DNA from: JAUNSR01 sp036655355 | GTDB taxonomy: Bacteria > Bacteroidota > Bacteroidia > Bacteroidales > JAUNSR01 | Direction: 5' to 3' | NCBI GenBank assembly: GCA_036655355.1 | Contig: JAVVQG010000001.1 | Coordinates: 186,001-250,000 of the forward strand | DNA length: 64,000 nt | Part shown: piece by piece, positions 10,122 to 18,072 of the stretch | How positions within the stretch are numbered: the stretch's first letter is position 1 | Layout: the number at the start of each line of letters is the position of its first letter | Notes under the pieces: generated by a model | The model's database searches: none | Seen by the model: the letters and a program-made list of their open reading frames with translations, nothing else | What the model was told of the DNA's origin: nothing | Position numbers and translations under genes: made by a program

Positions 10122-10382
10122 ATGATTATGGACCTTTATTTCCGACTCAGAAACTTTATTACAAATTGGGACATCAATGTTGATGAGATCTCGGATTTGT
10201 TAAAAACACTGCGTAAGGAGAGTATCATGACTCTTTGGAACATGCAGAAAAAATTAAATGGTCGCTATGAACTGTACTTCGGATTTGATGGTCCTTTCGT
10301 GATTCAATCCGAAGAAGAGAGAGAAGCCCTTATCAAAAAGATCGATGAGGATTATATCCATCCTAAAAATGAAGAGAAATGA
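10122..10382 (+). CDS. Hypothetical small protein (86 residues)
   Basis: Short, charged, probably cytosolic protein of no family I recognise. The frame could start at a GTG (10053, 109 residues), but the ATG at 10122 is preferred: residues after it form a helical segment (MDLYFRLRNFITNWDINVDE), while the upstream extension is basic and non-descript. It ends with an acidic/lysine-rich tail (EEREALIKKIDEDYIHP). There is no signal peptide or membrane helix. A clear terminator follows 25 bases after the stop, which supports a real transcript. It is not obviously linked to the next gene, a SecB-like protein. I propose no function. Confidence 0.5.
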   Translation: MIMDLYFRLRNFITNWDINVDEISDLLKTLRKESIMTLWNMQKKLNGRYELYFGFDGPFVIQSEEEREALIKKIDEDYIHPKNEEK

Positions 10383-10406
10383 TTGAGCGTCTCCCGTACA
10401 AAAGGT

Positions 10407-10442
10407 AAAGGGATTGTATCCGAAAGCTTGCAATCCCTTTTT
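10407..10442 (+). terminator. Intrinsic terminator
   Basis: Stem AAAGGGATTG / CAATCCCTTT with a 13-base loop and trailing Ts, just after the small hypothetical gene and 25 bases before the SecB-like gene, so the two are probably separate transcripts. Confidence 0.75.
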
Positions 10443-10467
10443 AACGTAAAACTTATTCTTAATACAT

Positions 10468-10950
10468 ATGCTAACGTATCATTCTGATTTAAAAACAAAT
10501 ACTTTTTACATTATAAAAAGCTGTTGTGAGTTGATCGTCCCCAAGCATGAGTTCGATCCCGCTCGTATTTTTCTTTCTTATCCTATCGATATAGACTATT
10601 CGGTGAAGGAAAGAGGTGGAGGAAAAACATTCCGCGTACTGATTGATGTAAAAATCAATTTCCCTGATAAATTCCCCGGTTATTCCATAATGGTAGAGGC
10701 AATGGGTGATTATTCGATTGAATCAGATAAACCATTGAATAAAGTGGATAAAGAACATCTTATGAATTATACTGCCGTAGAAAGAAGCATTGAATATATT
10801 CGGGGATATGTTGCAAATATCACATCTCAATACCCTTTGGGAAAATACATCTTCCAAGGAATCAATATGGAGATGCTTTATCAGTCAAAACTGGAACAAC
10901 TTAAAAAAATAAAAACATCAGATAGTAAACTAAAAAAGGCCCACGACTAA
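10468..10950 (+). CDS. SecB-like chaperone-fold protein
   Basis: 160-residue protein whose second half resembles SecB-fold proteins: a beta-rich first part (FRVLIDVKINFPDKFPGYSI), a linker, then a pattern like the SecB helix-loop region (LMNYTAVERSIEYIRGYVAN) and a final PLGKYIFQGINMEML, comparable to the SecB end PPLxLPPVNFxAL. Classical SecB holds preproteins unfolded for SecA. SecB-like relatives also act as chaperones for toxin-antitoxin pairs. No toxin or antitoxin gene is recognisable beside it. I regard the fold as likely and the function as open. The start is the first ATG, with no alternative nearby. It has terminators on both sides. Confidence 0.6.
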   Translation: MLTYHSDLKTNTFYIIKSCCELIVPKHEFDPARIFLSYPIDIDYSVKERGGGKTFRVLIDVKINFPDKFPGYSIMVEAMGDYSIESDKPLNKVDKEHLMNYTAVERSIEYIRGYVANITSQYPLGKYIFQGINMEMLYQSKLEQLKKIKTSDSKLKKAHD

Positions 10951-11003
10951 ACGACAAAAGGAAATTTCGTAAAAGCCATCCGGTTTACTGCTGTTTGATA
11001 CGA

Positions 11004-11052
11004 AAACCGGCTCTTCAGTTACACAATTCTGAAGAGCCGGTTTGCTTTTTTA
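11004..11052 (+). terminator. Intrinsic terminator after the SecB-like gene
   Basis: Perfect stem AAACCGGCTCTTCAG / CTGAAGAGCCGGTTT with a 10-base loop, followed by GCTTTTTT. It is 53 bases after the stop. Confidence 0.9.
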
Positions 11053-11213
11053 TATTTTTACGTTTCTGAGTCGTCTGCTTTCTATCGCTAAAAAACAAAA
11101 TTCAGTCCTTCTATTTTGCTCTAATTTCGCTCTCAACCCCTAAATACGCGCTTTTTACTCCCTGTCTCTTCAATTTTACCCTTATCATATATCAGAGGAA
11201 CTTATTTTATTTC

Positions 11214-11221
11214 TAAATTTG
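11214..11221 (+). promoter_or_regulatory. Probable -7 element for glnS
   Basis: TAAATTTG matches TAnnTTTG 75 bases upstream of the glnS ATG. No clear -33 box is seen at the expected distance, so the call rests on the -7 only. Confidence 0.4.
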
Positions 11222-11296
11222 CAACTTAAGATTGTCGGCTAGACCTTCTCTTATTTGAATTTAAGTTAAAGAGCTATTATAAGCAAAATTTAAGAT

Positions 11297-12994
11297 ATGA
11301 CAACGATCGAAGTGAACGAAGAAGCAGAAAAAAGAAGTCTGAACTTTATCGAACAGGCCATCGAAAACGACCTGAAAGAGGGCAAGAATGAAGGACGTGT
11401 TCATACGCGTTTCCCTCCTGAACCCAACGGATACTTACACATCGGCCACGCAAAAGCGATTTGCATGGACTTCGGTGTAGCCCAAAAATATAATGGCAAA
11501 TGTAATCTTCGCTTCGACGATACAAATCCTGTAAAAGAAGACACAGAATATGTAGACGCCATTATGGAAGATATCCATTGGCTTGGTTTTGATTGGGAAG
11601 ACCGTTTGTTCTATGCCTCTGATTATTTTCAGCAGTTATGGGATTTCGCAGAAGTGATGATTCTGAAAGGTCATGCTTATGTAGATGAACAGTCTGCTGA
11701 GGAAATCGCTAAACAGAAAGGTACTCCTACACAGCCCGGAACTGAGAGTCCGTTCCGTAACCGTCCGGTAGAGGAAAGCCTTGGGCTGTTCCGCCGCATG
11801 AATACAGGCGAATTTGAAGAAGGCTCAATGGTACTTCGCGCCAAAATAGACATGGCTTCTTCAAATATGCATTTCCGTGATCCGATTATGTATCGTATCA
11901 TCAAACACCCGCACCATCGTACAGGCAATACATGGAATGCATATCCGATGTATGATTATGCCCACGGACAGAGTGACTTCTTTGAAGGGATCACCCACTC
12001 GATCTGTACATTGGAATTTGAAGTCCACCGCCCTTTATACGACTGGTTCGCAACCGAACTGGCAAACTACAAAGGAACAGAATACAAGCCACGTCAGATG
12101 GAATTCAACCGTCTGAACATGACTTACACGATGATGAGTAAGAGAAAACTCCTTCAGCTTGTACAGGAAGGATTGGTTCGCGGATGGGATGACCCGCGTA
12201 TGCCTACGATCTGCGGTCTTCGCCGTCGCGGTTATACTCCGGATTCAATCAAAAACTTCATTAACCGCATCGGATATACCAAATACGACGGTATGATCGA
12301 TGTTTCGCTTCTTGAACACAGCATCCGCGAGGATCTAAATAAAAATGCGACTCGTATATCTGCCGTAATCGATCCGGTTAAGGTGGTTATCACAAACTAT
12401 CCGGAAGGGACTGTTGAGATGATGCCAATCGAAAACAATCCGGAAAAACCGGAGGAGGGAACACACGAGATTCCTTTCTCAAGAGAGATTTATATCGAAC
12501 GTGAAGATTTCATGGAAAATGCTTCTAAGAAATTCTTCCGTATGACGATTGACAAAGAAGTTCGTCTGAAAGGCGCTTATATTGTTAAGTGTACAGGAAT
12601 CAAAAAGAACGATGACGGTGAAATTGAAGAGATCTATTGCGAATATGATCCAGAATCAAAAACCGGTATGCCGGGAAGCAGCCGCAAGGTAAAAGGAACG
12701 CTTCACTGGGTATCCGTACAGCACAGCGAACCGGCGGAAGTTCGTCTTTACAACCGTCTTTTCACGGTAGAGGATCCTTCTTCAGAAACAGATACAGACT
12801 TCAGAACATTGCTTAATCCGGAATCTGAAGTGATCATTAAAGAAGCCCGCATAGAACCGTATGTGAAAGAGATTGCTAAAGTGGGAGATAAATTCCAGTT
12901 CCAACGCATCGGATACTTCTGTGTAGACAAAGATTCTACTGAGAATACCCTTGTATTCAACCGCACAGTTTCTCTGAAAGATTCAAAGAATTAA
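11297..12994 (+). CDS. glnS: Glutaminyl-tRNA synthetase
   Basis: 565-residue class Ic aminoacyl-tRNA synthetase that charges tRNA-Gln with glutamine in the cytosol. The HIGH motif is in PPEPNGYLHIGHAKA (HIGH at residues 48-51) and the KMSKS-equivalent is MMSKRKL (279-285). Between them are the GlnRS/GluRS-type catalytic features (LRFDDTNP, CTLEFEVHRPLYDW). The C-terminal half is the two-part beta-barrel anticodon-binding domain. Length and motif spacing fit bacterial GlnRS rather than GluRS. Its presence means glutamine need not be made on tRNA by an amidotransferase. The ATG at 11297 follows a leader of about 70 nt, and a strong hairpin terminator follows. Confidence 0.97.
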   Translation: MTTIEVNEEAEKRSLNFIEQAIENDLKEGKNEGRVHTRFPPEPNGYLHIGHAKAICMDFGVAQKYNGKCNLRFDDTNPVKEDTEYVDAIMEDIHWLGFDWEDRLFYASDYFQQLWDFAEVMILKGHAYVDEQSAEEIAKQKGTPTQPGTESPFRNRPVEESLGLFRRMNTGEFEEGSMVLRAKIDMASSNMHFRDPIMYRIIKHPHHRTGNTWNAYPMYDYAHGQSDFFEGITHSICTLEFEVHRPLYDWFATELANYKGTEYKPRQMEFNRLNMTYTMMSKRKLLQLVQEGLVRGWDDPRMPTICGLRRRGYTPDSIKNFINRIGYTKYDGMIDVSLLEHSIREDLNKNATRISAVIDPVKVVITNYPEGTVEMMPIENNPEKPEEGTHEIPFSREIYIEREDFMENASKKFFRMTIDKEVRLKGAYIVKCTGIKKNDDGEIEEIYCEYDPESKTGMPGSSRKVKGTLHWVSVQHSEPAEVRLYNRLFTVEDPSSETDTDFRTLLNPESEVIIKEARIEPYVKEIAKVGDKFQFQRIGYFCVDKDSTENTLVFNRTVSLKDSKN

Positions 12995-13019
12995 TTTCAA
13001 TAAATCCGTTAAGACACCA

Positions 13020-13055
13020 CAGGGCCTCCTCCCATCCGGGAAGAAGGCCTTTTGG
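13020..13055 (+). terminator. Intrinsic terminator after glnS
   Basis: GC-rich stem GGCCTCCTCCC / GGGAAGAAGGCC with loop ATCC and TTTT after it. It is flanked by an outer AAGACACC / GGTGTCTT pair that lengthens the hairpin. It separates glnS from the TPR gene. Confidence 0.75.
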
Positions 13056-13082
13056 TGTCTTATGATATCTAACGATAGCTTT

Positions 13083-14519
13083 ATGACAGAAAAAGAAGAG
13101 TTCGATAAATCAGACTTGATAAAAAAATATGAAGAGATGGTTGGCCAGGAGAAGAGTTATTACTTCGACGCCGATCAAATCGAAGCTGTCGCAGGTTGGT
13201 ACGAATTGAAAGAGGATTTCAACGAAGCTTTAAACGCTGTAAAATACGGACTTACACTTCACCCCTCTAGTGAAACTCTTTTGCTTTACAAGGCAAAATA
13301 TTTACTTTTCCTGGATTATACAGAAGAGGCGAAAAAGATCATGGACCACCTGCCTTTGGAAAATGAAGAAGCCGAGCTGGTGCGTATCGAACTCTCATTT
13401 GCCGAAAATAACTCCGAGAAAGCATTTAGCCTTATTCAAAAGAAGCTTGAATCGGACGAGATGACATGGGAATTCTGCATGGATGTGATCAGCATTTTGT
13501 GGGGATACGGAACTTTCACTGAAATCATTGATTTCGTTCTCGCTTCATTAAAGAAACTTCCGGACAACCAGGAGCTTCTAAATGAATTAGGAATGTTATA
13601 TCAAGACAATCTGATGATTGACGAAGCAATCGATGTATTCAACAGAATTTTGGATAAAGATCCTTTCCACGAAAATTCATGGGAGTCGCTAGCCAAAGCA
13701 TATGTTATAAAGAGAGAATTCGAAAAAGCGATTGAAGCATGTGACTTTGCATTGGCCATCAATGAAAAGAATGCGGATGTACTTTTATTAAGAGGTTTCT
13801 GTCAATATGATGCAGATGACGCCCAGGGTGCACTGGCTACATTTACTCAATATTATGACCTTACCAACGATAAGTTAAGAGGTTTGGAACTAATGGCGGA
13901 ATGCCACTCCAAATTGGGGAATATGAAGCAGAGTTTCGACCTCCTCAACCAATCGCTCGAAATCGATTCGAGTAACTCATATACCTATTATCTGATCGCA
14001 TTGAATTATCTTGACATGGGCAACACCCCAATGGCAAGAGAATACGTTAACAAAGCCCTCGCGCTGAATGATGGCGATTCACAATATCATTTGCTATTGT
14101 GTGACCTTTATATGTGTGAAGAGAATTGGGAAAAAGGACTCGATGCTGCGAAAAAATTATATGAATTAGACCCGCTAAGTCCCAACATCCTCCCCAAATT
14201 AGGAGAACTTTATACCAAACTGGAAGATTACGCTTCCGCGGTTCATTATTACGAATTAGCGTTAAAAGAAGATCCGGATAATCTTGGAGTTAAATTTAGT
14301 CTTGTAGCTTCTTATCATCTGAACGAAGAGAATGAAAAGGCTGCTCAGCTGACCGATGATCTTTTCAGAACGGCGAATACCGACAAGGAGAGTGAAAACA
14401 GCAACATTTCAAGAGATGTTTTACAGCGTTTCCACAATTTAATGACAGAGATCACACTCTCTTTAGTTGATCCCGAAAAATTCAACAAAAAATCGGCTGA
14501 GGAACCGGGGCAGGATTAA
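13083..14519 (+). CDS. Tetratricopeptide repeat protein
   Basis: 478-residue cytosolic protein built almost entirely of TPR helices, e.g. EAIDVFNRILDKDPFHENSW, KAIEACDFALAINEKNADVL, ASAVHYYELALKEDPDNLGV, so it is probably a protein-binding scaffold. The frame allows a start at 13062, but that ATG overlaps the glnS terminator outer stem. The ATG at 13083 (MTEKEEFDK) is more likely. No signal peptide or enzymatic domain is visible. The 54-base gap to the DUF368 gene with no terminator between them suggests co-transcription. Molecular partners are unknown. Confidence 0.85.
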   Translation: MTEKEEFDKSDLIKKYEEMVGQEKSYYFDADQIEAVAGWYELKEDFNEALNAVKYGLTLHPSSETLLLYKAKYLLFLDYTEEAKKIMDHLPLENEEAELVRIELSFAENNSEKAFSLIQKKLESDEMTWEFCMDVISILWGYGTFTEIIDFVLASLKKLPDNQELLNELGMLYQDNLMIDEAIDVFNRILDKDPFHENSWESLAKAYVIKREFEKAIEACDFALAINEKNADVLLLRGFCQYDADDAQGALATFTQYYDLTNDKLRGLELMAECHSKLGNMKQSFDLLNQSLEIDSSNSYTYYLIALNYLDMGNTPMAREYVNKALALNDGDSQYHLLLCDLYMCEENWEKGLDAAKKLYELDPLSPNILPKLGELYTKLEDYASAVHYYELALKEDPDNLGVKFSLVASYHLNEENEKAAQLTDDLFRTANTDKESENSNISRDVLQRFHNLMTEITLSLVDPEKFNKKSAEEPGQD

Positions 14520-14573
14520 GACAAAATCTCTATTCATCCAACCTTGGTGTCAAAAACATAGAAGAAAAACAAT

Positions 14574-15497
14574 ATGAAAAGAACATTCAAAGATTATGCA
14601 CTTCTCACATTAAAAGGAATCGGAATGGGTGCAGCCGATGTAGTGCCCGGGGTTTCGGGAGGAACAATCGCATTTATCGTAGGGATTTACGAAGAGCTGA
14701 TCAATTCGATCAAAAGCATCAATATGAATTCGCTTCGATTACTATTCACATTTAAGCTGTCTCAATTCTGGAAAGCCGTGAATGGCAATTTTTTACTTGC
14801 TGTAGTTTCAGGAATATTAATAAGCATCTTCTCCTTAGCCAAACTGATCACCTATCTTTTAGAATTCCACCCCATCCTGGTTTGGTCTTTCTTCTTTGGA
14901 TTAGTTTTGGCATCCACCTGGTCCGTAAGTAAGAAAATCAAAAAATTCAGCATATCGCGTTGGGCCCTATTCGCATTCGGTACTGCGATCGCCTATGTGA
15001 TAACAGTAGCATCCCCCGCTCAGACACCGGACGCACTTTGGTTTATCTTTCTATGCGGAGCCATTGCCATCTGCGCGATGATTCTGCCGGGAATCTCAGG
15101 TAGTTTTATTTTGGTACTGTTGGGCAAATACTTCTTCATTATGGAAGCGGTAAAAAGCTTCAATATCCCAATCATGGCCGTCTTCGCAATTGGAGCAGCA
15201 ATCGGCATCATCTCATTTTCAAATGTGCTATCATGGTTATTAAAAAACTACCACGACATCACAATCGCCACACTGGCAGGGTTTATGCTGGGTTCATTGA
15301 ATAAAGTTTGGCCATGGAAACAAACGTTGGAAACATTCGTTGATAGACATGGAATAGAAAAACCACTTATCCAGCAGAATATTCTTCCGAACGAACAAGT
15401 TTGGCAAGCGGCTCTTCTTGCTCTCTTTGGATTTATCTTGGTAATCGGACTAGAGAAGATTTCCGACAACCAAAGCAAACAGATCAAAAAGGCTTAA
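14574..15497 (+). CDS. DUF368 membrane protein, PopT-type undecaprenyl-phosphate translocase
   Basis: 307-residue polytopic inner-membrane protein. The N-terminal hallmark GMGAADVVPGVSGGTIAFIV and a second, related half-site CAMILPGISGSFILVLLG are typical of DUF368, with an internal repeat of two re-entrant-like segments. DUF368 proteins (PopT) and DedA proteins (UptA) have been shown in other bacteria to return undecaprenyl phosphate across the inner membrane for cell-wall and O-antigen synthesis. That role is inferred here from the family. About eight hydrophobic segments are visible. It is the last intact gene before an IS-scarred stretch. Confidence 0.88.
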   Translation: MKRTFKDYALLTLKGIGMGAADVVPGVSGGTIAFIVGIYEELINSIKSINMNSLRLLFTFKLSQFWKAVNGNFLLAVVSGILISIFSLAKLITYLLEFHPILVWSFFFGLVLASTWSVSKKIKKFSISRWALFAFGTAIAYVITVASPAQTPDALWFIFLCGAIAICAMILPGISGSFILVLLGKYFFIMEAVKSFNIPIMAVFAIGAAIGIISFSNVLSWLLKNYHDITIATLAGFMLGSLNKVWPWKQTLETFVDRHGIEKPLIQQNILPNEQVWQAALLALFGFILVIGLEKISDNQSKQIKKA

Positions 15498-15522
15498 ACG
15501 ATACGGAATAGGAAACGTGAGG

Positions 15523-15630
15523 TGCACCCAAAAAGTTGGACACTTCATCATTAATTTATACATGCATGAGCTCGGTATTGAACCGGGCTCATGTTGTTTA
15601 GATTCAGTTTTTCATTGGATATAACTTTTT
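15523..15630 (-). mobile_element. IS3-family remnant: terminal inverted repeat plus end of transposase OrfB
   Basis: TGCACCCAAAAAGTTGGACA at 15523-15542 is the typical IS3-family end. On the minus strand the frame ending with the TAA at 15551-15553 reads NEKLNLNNMSPVQYRAH, the usual C-terminus of IS3 OrfB transposases (cf. KLNGMSPVQYR). Nothing of the catalytic DDE core remains, and the coding signal stops near 15630. This is a dead fragment. Confidence 0.8.
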
Positions 15631-15663
15631 TATGGATCAAGTAAAAAATAAAACTAATGATCT

Positions 15664-15789
15664 ATGCAGAAACATTCCGTAACAATACTAAATAACTTTG
15701 ATCGCAGAACTACAAATGTTTCAGCGGAGAGTTTTTCATCTTCCACAGGTGAGCTAAAGAAACGAGGTATTCTAAGCTTAATACGCTAA
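15664..15789 (+). pseudogene. ISAon1-type (ISL3-like) transposase C-terminal scrap
   Basis: The ATG at 15664 opens a 41-codon frame. It contains TILNNFDRRTTNVSAESF, matching the late TILNYFDNRSTNASAESFNAK-like segment of ISAon1-family transposases. Similarity stops at about 15735, and the frame runs on into unrelated sequence. Both ends are missing, so it is a relic, not a gene. It sits only 34 bases from the IS3 remnant, on the opposite strand. Confidence 0.65.
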
Positions 15790-15806
15790 GGATACCTCGT
15801 TTTTAT
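15761..15806. terminator. Terminator-like hairpin
   Basis: Arms AACGAGGTAT and ATACCTCGTT with T-run TTTATT. The left arm lies inside the relic frame; this is probably the old terminator of the transposase unit. Confidence 0.6.
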
Positions 15807-15852
15807 TATCTATTAAACCCTTTTTCAATTCTGATCGGAAATAAAGGAAACG

Positions 15853-15920
15853 CCACCGCCTTGGTTCGCCCGAAGCAAGGCGGTGGTTCAGTCGAAGCAA
15901 GGCCGTGCTTCGACTGAACC
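15853..15920. repeat. Two adjoining GC-rich hairpins
   Basis: Hairpin A pairs CCACCGCCTT (15853-15862) with AAGGCGGTGG (15877-15886). Hairpin B pairs GGTTCAGTCGAAGCA (15885-15899) perfectly with TGCTTCGACTGAACC (15906-15920). The two share an imperfect direct repeat of 23 bases (GGTTC, three variable bases, CGAAGCAAGGC). Their GC content stands out from the AT-rich surroundings. No frame is associated. The remaining gap, 15921-16065, shows nothing I can name. Confidence 0.8.
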
Positions 15921-16065
15921 ATAGCGATGGTTTTTTCAATAAACAGGAAAAGGATTTGATTTTAATGCTTCCTCTCCCATTTATACAGTAAGTCCCGTAG
16001 TCAGAGGAGCAACGGATATTTTGCTTGAGCCCTTTTTATTTCTAATTCAAACTCATTTGGAGTAA

Positions 16066-16112
16066 ATAAAAAAGAGCTGCCTAAAACATTTTGATTTTAG
16101 ACAGCCTCTTCG
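16066..16112 (-). terminator. Terminator of the carboxylase operon
   Basis: Read on the minus strand, GAGGCTGTCTAAAA pairs with TTTTAGGCAGCTC and is followed by TTTTTTATTT. It lies directly after the biotin carrier stop at 16120. It belongs to a recurring terminator family seen also at 31783 and 36004. Confidence 0.85.
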
Positions 16113-16119
16113 CTTATTT

Positions 16120-16446
16120 TCATTCACTGACGATTGTAACCATCAATGTATCTTTCTTAATCTTCTCTCCTTCCGCTACACCGATCAGCTTTACGGTTCC
16201 TTTGAAAGGGGCCAGAATACGATTCTGCATTTTCATCGCTTCATGAATCAGAAGAAGTTCTCCCTTTTCAACAAGATCACCCTCTTTTACGGCTATACGA
16301 ATGATCGTTCCGGGAAGATTGGATTTTACTTCGCCCGGTATCGGATTTTCCCAAACCTTGCGATTTTTGAATTTCTTCGTTAACGTCGTGTTATAATAAC
16401 GAGACAAGATAACGAATGGTACGATTTCTTGATTTTGTTTTTCCAT
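16120..16446 (-). CDS. Biotin carboxyl carrier protein subunit
   Basis: 108-residue protein whose last 70 residues form a biotinyl domain with the biotin-attachment motif EAMKM (the Lys is the biotinylated residue) inside LLIHEAMKMQNRILAPFKGT. The first 40 residues form a short basic lead, without the long Ala/Pro linker of AccB. It would carry CO2 on biotin between a biotin carboxylase or decarboxylase and the acyl-CoA carboxyltransferase encoded 17 bases upstream. The pairing and spacing indicate one complex. Here no biotin carboxylase gene follows; the operon ends in a terminator and IS relics. The substrate (propionyl-CoA or another short acyl-CoA) is inferred from the partner. Confidence 0.9.
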   Translation of the reverse strand: MEKQNQEIVPFVILSRYYNTTLTKKFKNRKVWENPIPGEVKSNLPGTIIRIAVKEGDLVEKGELLLIHEAMKMQNRILAPFKGTVKLIGVAEGEKIKKDTLMVTIVSE

Positions 16447-16463
16447 GACATGAGCTTTGGGGG

Positions 16464-18011
16464 TTAGAACGGAGGCAAACCGTGTTTTTTAGCCGGTCTC
16501 ATCTCCTCTTTGTTTTTAGATAAAGCAAGTGCATGCAAAACATAAGAACGTGTCTTAGCAGGATCGATCACCGTATCAATAAATCCTTTTGCAGCAGCCA
16601 CATAAGGATTTGCAAATTTCTCGATATACTCTTGAACTTTCTCCTCACGCGTAGCTGCAGGATCTGCAGATTCCTTGATCTCTTTCGCGAAAATGATATT
16701 TGCAGCTCCTTCCGGTCCCATTACGGCAATCTCGGCTGAAGGCCATGCAAATACAAAATCAGCACCCAAGTGACGCGAATTCATCGCAATATAACCACCA
16801 CCATACGCTTTACGTAGAATCACAGTAATTTTCGGAACGGTTGCTTCAGAATAAGCATAAAGCATTTTTGCTCCGTGGCGGATGACACCTGCATGTTCTT
16901 GATCAACTCCCGGCAAATAACCTGGCATATCCTCAAGCGTTACAATCGGAATATTGAATGAATCACAATAACGGATGAAACGAGCTGCCTTACAAGCTGA
17001 ATCGATATCCAATACACCTGCAAGTACCATGGGCTGATTGGCAACGAATCCAACCGTTTCGCCACCCATGCGCCCGAACCCGATCACGATATTCGCCGCC
17101 CACATCTCTTGAACTTCAAAGAAATCTGAATTATCGGCGATTGAACGGATCACTTCTCTCACATCATAAGGCTGATGCGGATTAGAAGGAATAATCGATG
17201 CGATAGGGGTTTCCACTGTAGGTTCGACTGATTCAATCTCGTCTGCTCGACCCGAATTGTTAGCCGGAATCAATGAAATTAACTTCTTGATCTGCTGAAA
17301 ACACTCAAGTTCGCTATCCGCAAAGAAATGTGCATTTCCAGTAATCTCTGCCTGAACTCTGGCTCCTCCAAGGTCTTCCTGAGAAATCTCTTCCCCAAGA
17401 ACCGTTTTGATCACATTCGGACCGGTAATGAACATTTTCGAAATCTGATCAACAACAAATACGAAATCGGTCAAAGCCGGTGAATAAACAGCTCCTCCGG
17501 CACACGGCCCAAGAATTACGGAGATCTGAGGAATCACACCCGATGAGATTGTATTGCGATAGAAGATTTCGCCATAACCGGCTAAAGCTCCAACACCTTC
17601 CTGAATACGCGCACCACCCGAATCATTGATTCCGATAATCGGCATTTTCATTTTCAGGGCATGATCCATAATCTTCGTGATCTTACGTGCATGCGCTAAA
17701 CCCAAAGAACCACCAGCAACGGTAAAATCCTGAGCATAAATACATACAGGCTGACCGCCGATCGAACCGGTTCCGGTAATTACACCGTCACCCGGCAAAC
17801 TTTTCTTTTCCATCCCGAAATCATGACTGTCGTGCTGTACGAAAAGATCATATTCATGGAAAGAATTCTCATCAAGCAAAGCCATGATTCGATTACGTGC
17901 CGTCAACTTTCCTGAGGCTTCCTGTTTTGAGATTGCAGCATCACCTCCACCTTTCTGAAGGAGCGCAATCTTCTCATTCAGATCTAGGATCTTATTTGAA
18001 ATAGAGCTCAT
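16464..18011 (-). CDS. Acyl-CoA carboxylase carboxyltransferase subunit (PccB/MmdA family)
   Basis: 515-residue crotonase-fold carboxyltransferase with the two halves typical of PccB, MmdA and related proteins. N-terminal acyl-CoA/biotin site elements are visible (GINDSGGARIQEGVGAL, GPCAGGAVYSPALTDF), as are C-terminal ones (PGYLPGVDQEHAGVIRHGAK, AYGGGYIAMNSRHLGAD). It transfers CO2 between biotin and an acyl-CoA, most often propionyl-CoA/methylmalonyl-CoA in this family. In Bacteroidales such a subunit serves the succinate-propionate route, either as a carboxylase or as a sodium-pump decarboxylase. The gene is followed by the biotin carrier, and a 12-bp palindrome lies 24 bases upstream of its ATG. 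Which reaction it serves cannot be told without the partner subunits. Confidence 0.92.
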   Translation of the reverse strand: MSSISNKILDLNEKIALLQKGGGDAAISKQEASGKLTARNRIMALLDENSFHEYDLFVQHDSHDFGMEKKSLPGDGVITGTGSIGGQPVCIYAQDFTVAGGSLGLAHARKITKIMDHALKMKMPIIGINDSGGARIQEGVGALAGYGEIFYRNTISSGVIPQISVILGPCAGGAVYSPALTDFVFVVDQISKMFITGPNVIKTVLGEEISQEDLGGARVQAEITGNAHFFADSELECFQQIKKLISLIPANNSGRADEIESVEPTVETPIASIIPSNPHQPYDVREVIRSIADNSDFFEVQEMWAANIVIGFGRMGGETVGFVANQPMVLAGVLDIDSACKAARFIRYCDSFNIPIVTLEDMPGYLPGVDQEHAGVIRHGAKMLYAYSEATVPKITVILRKAYGGGYIAMNSRHLGADFVFAWPSAEIAVMGPEGAANIIFAKEIKESADPAATREEKVQEYIEKFANPYVAAAKGFIDTVIDPAKTRSYVLHALALSKNKEEMRPAKKHGLPPF

Positions 18012-18034
18012 AATGTGCGTTTTATTAGTATAGC

Positions 18035-18046
18035 CCGCATATGCGG
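18035..18046. promoter_or_regulatory. 12-bp perfect palindrome upstream of the carboxyltransferase gene
   Basis: CCGCATATGCGG lies in the 61-base gap between def and the carboxyltransferase gene, 24 bases before the latter's ATG on the minus strand. It could be an operator, but there is no regulator nearby and no known motif match. Confidence 0.3.
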
Positions 18047-18072
18047 AATGATTAAGATTAACTTTAATGTGA

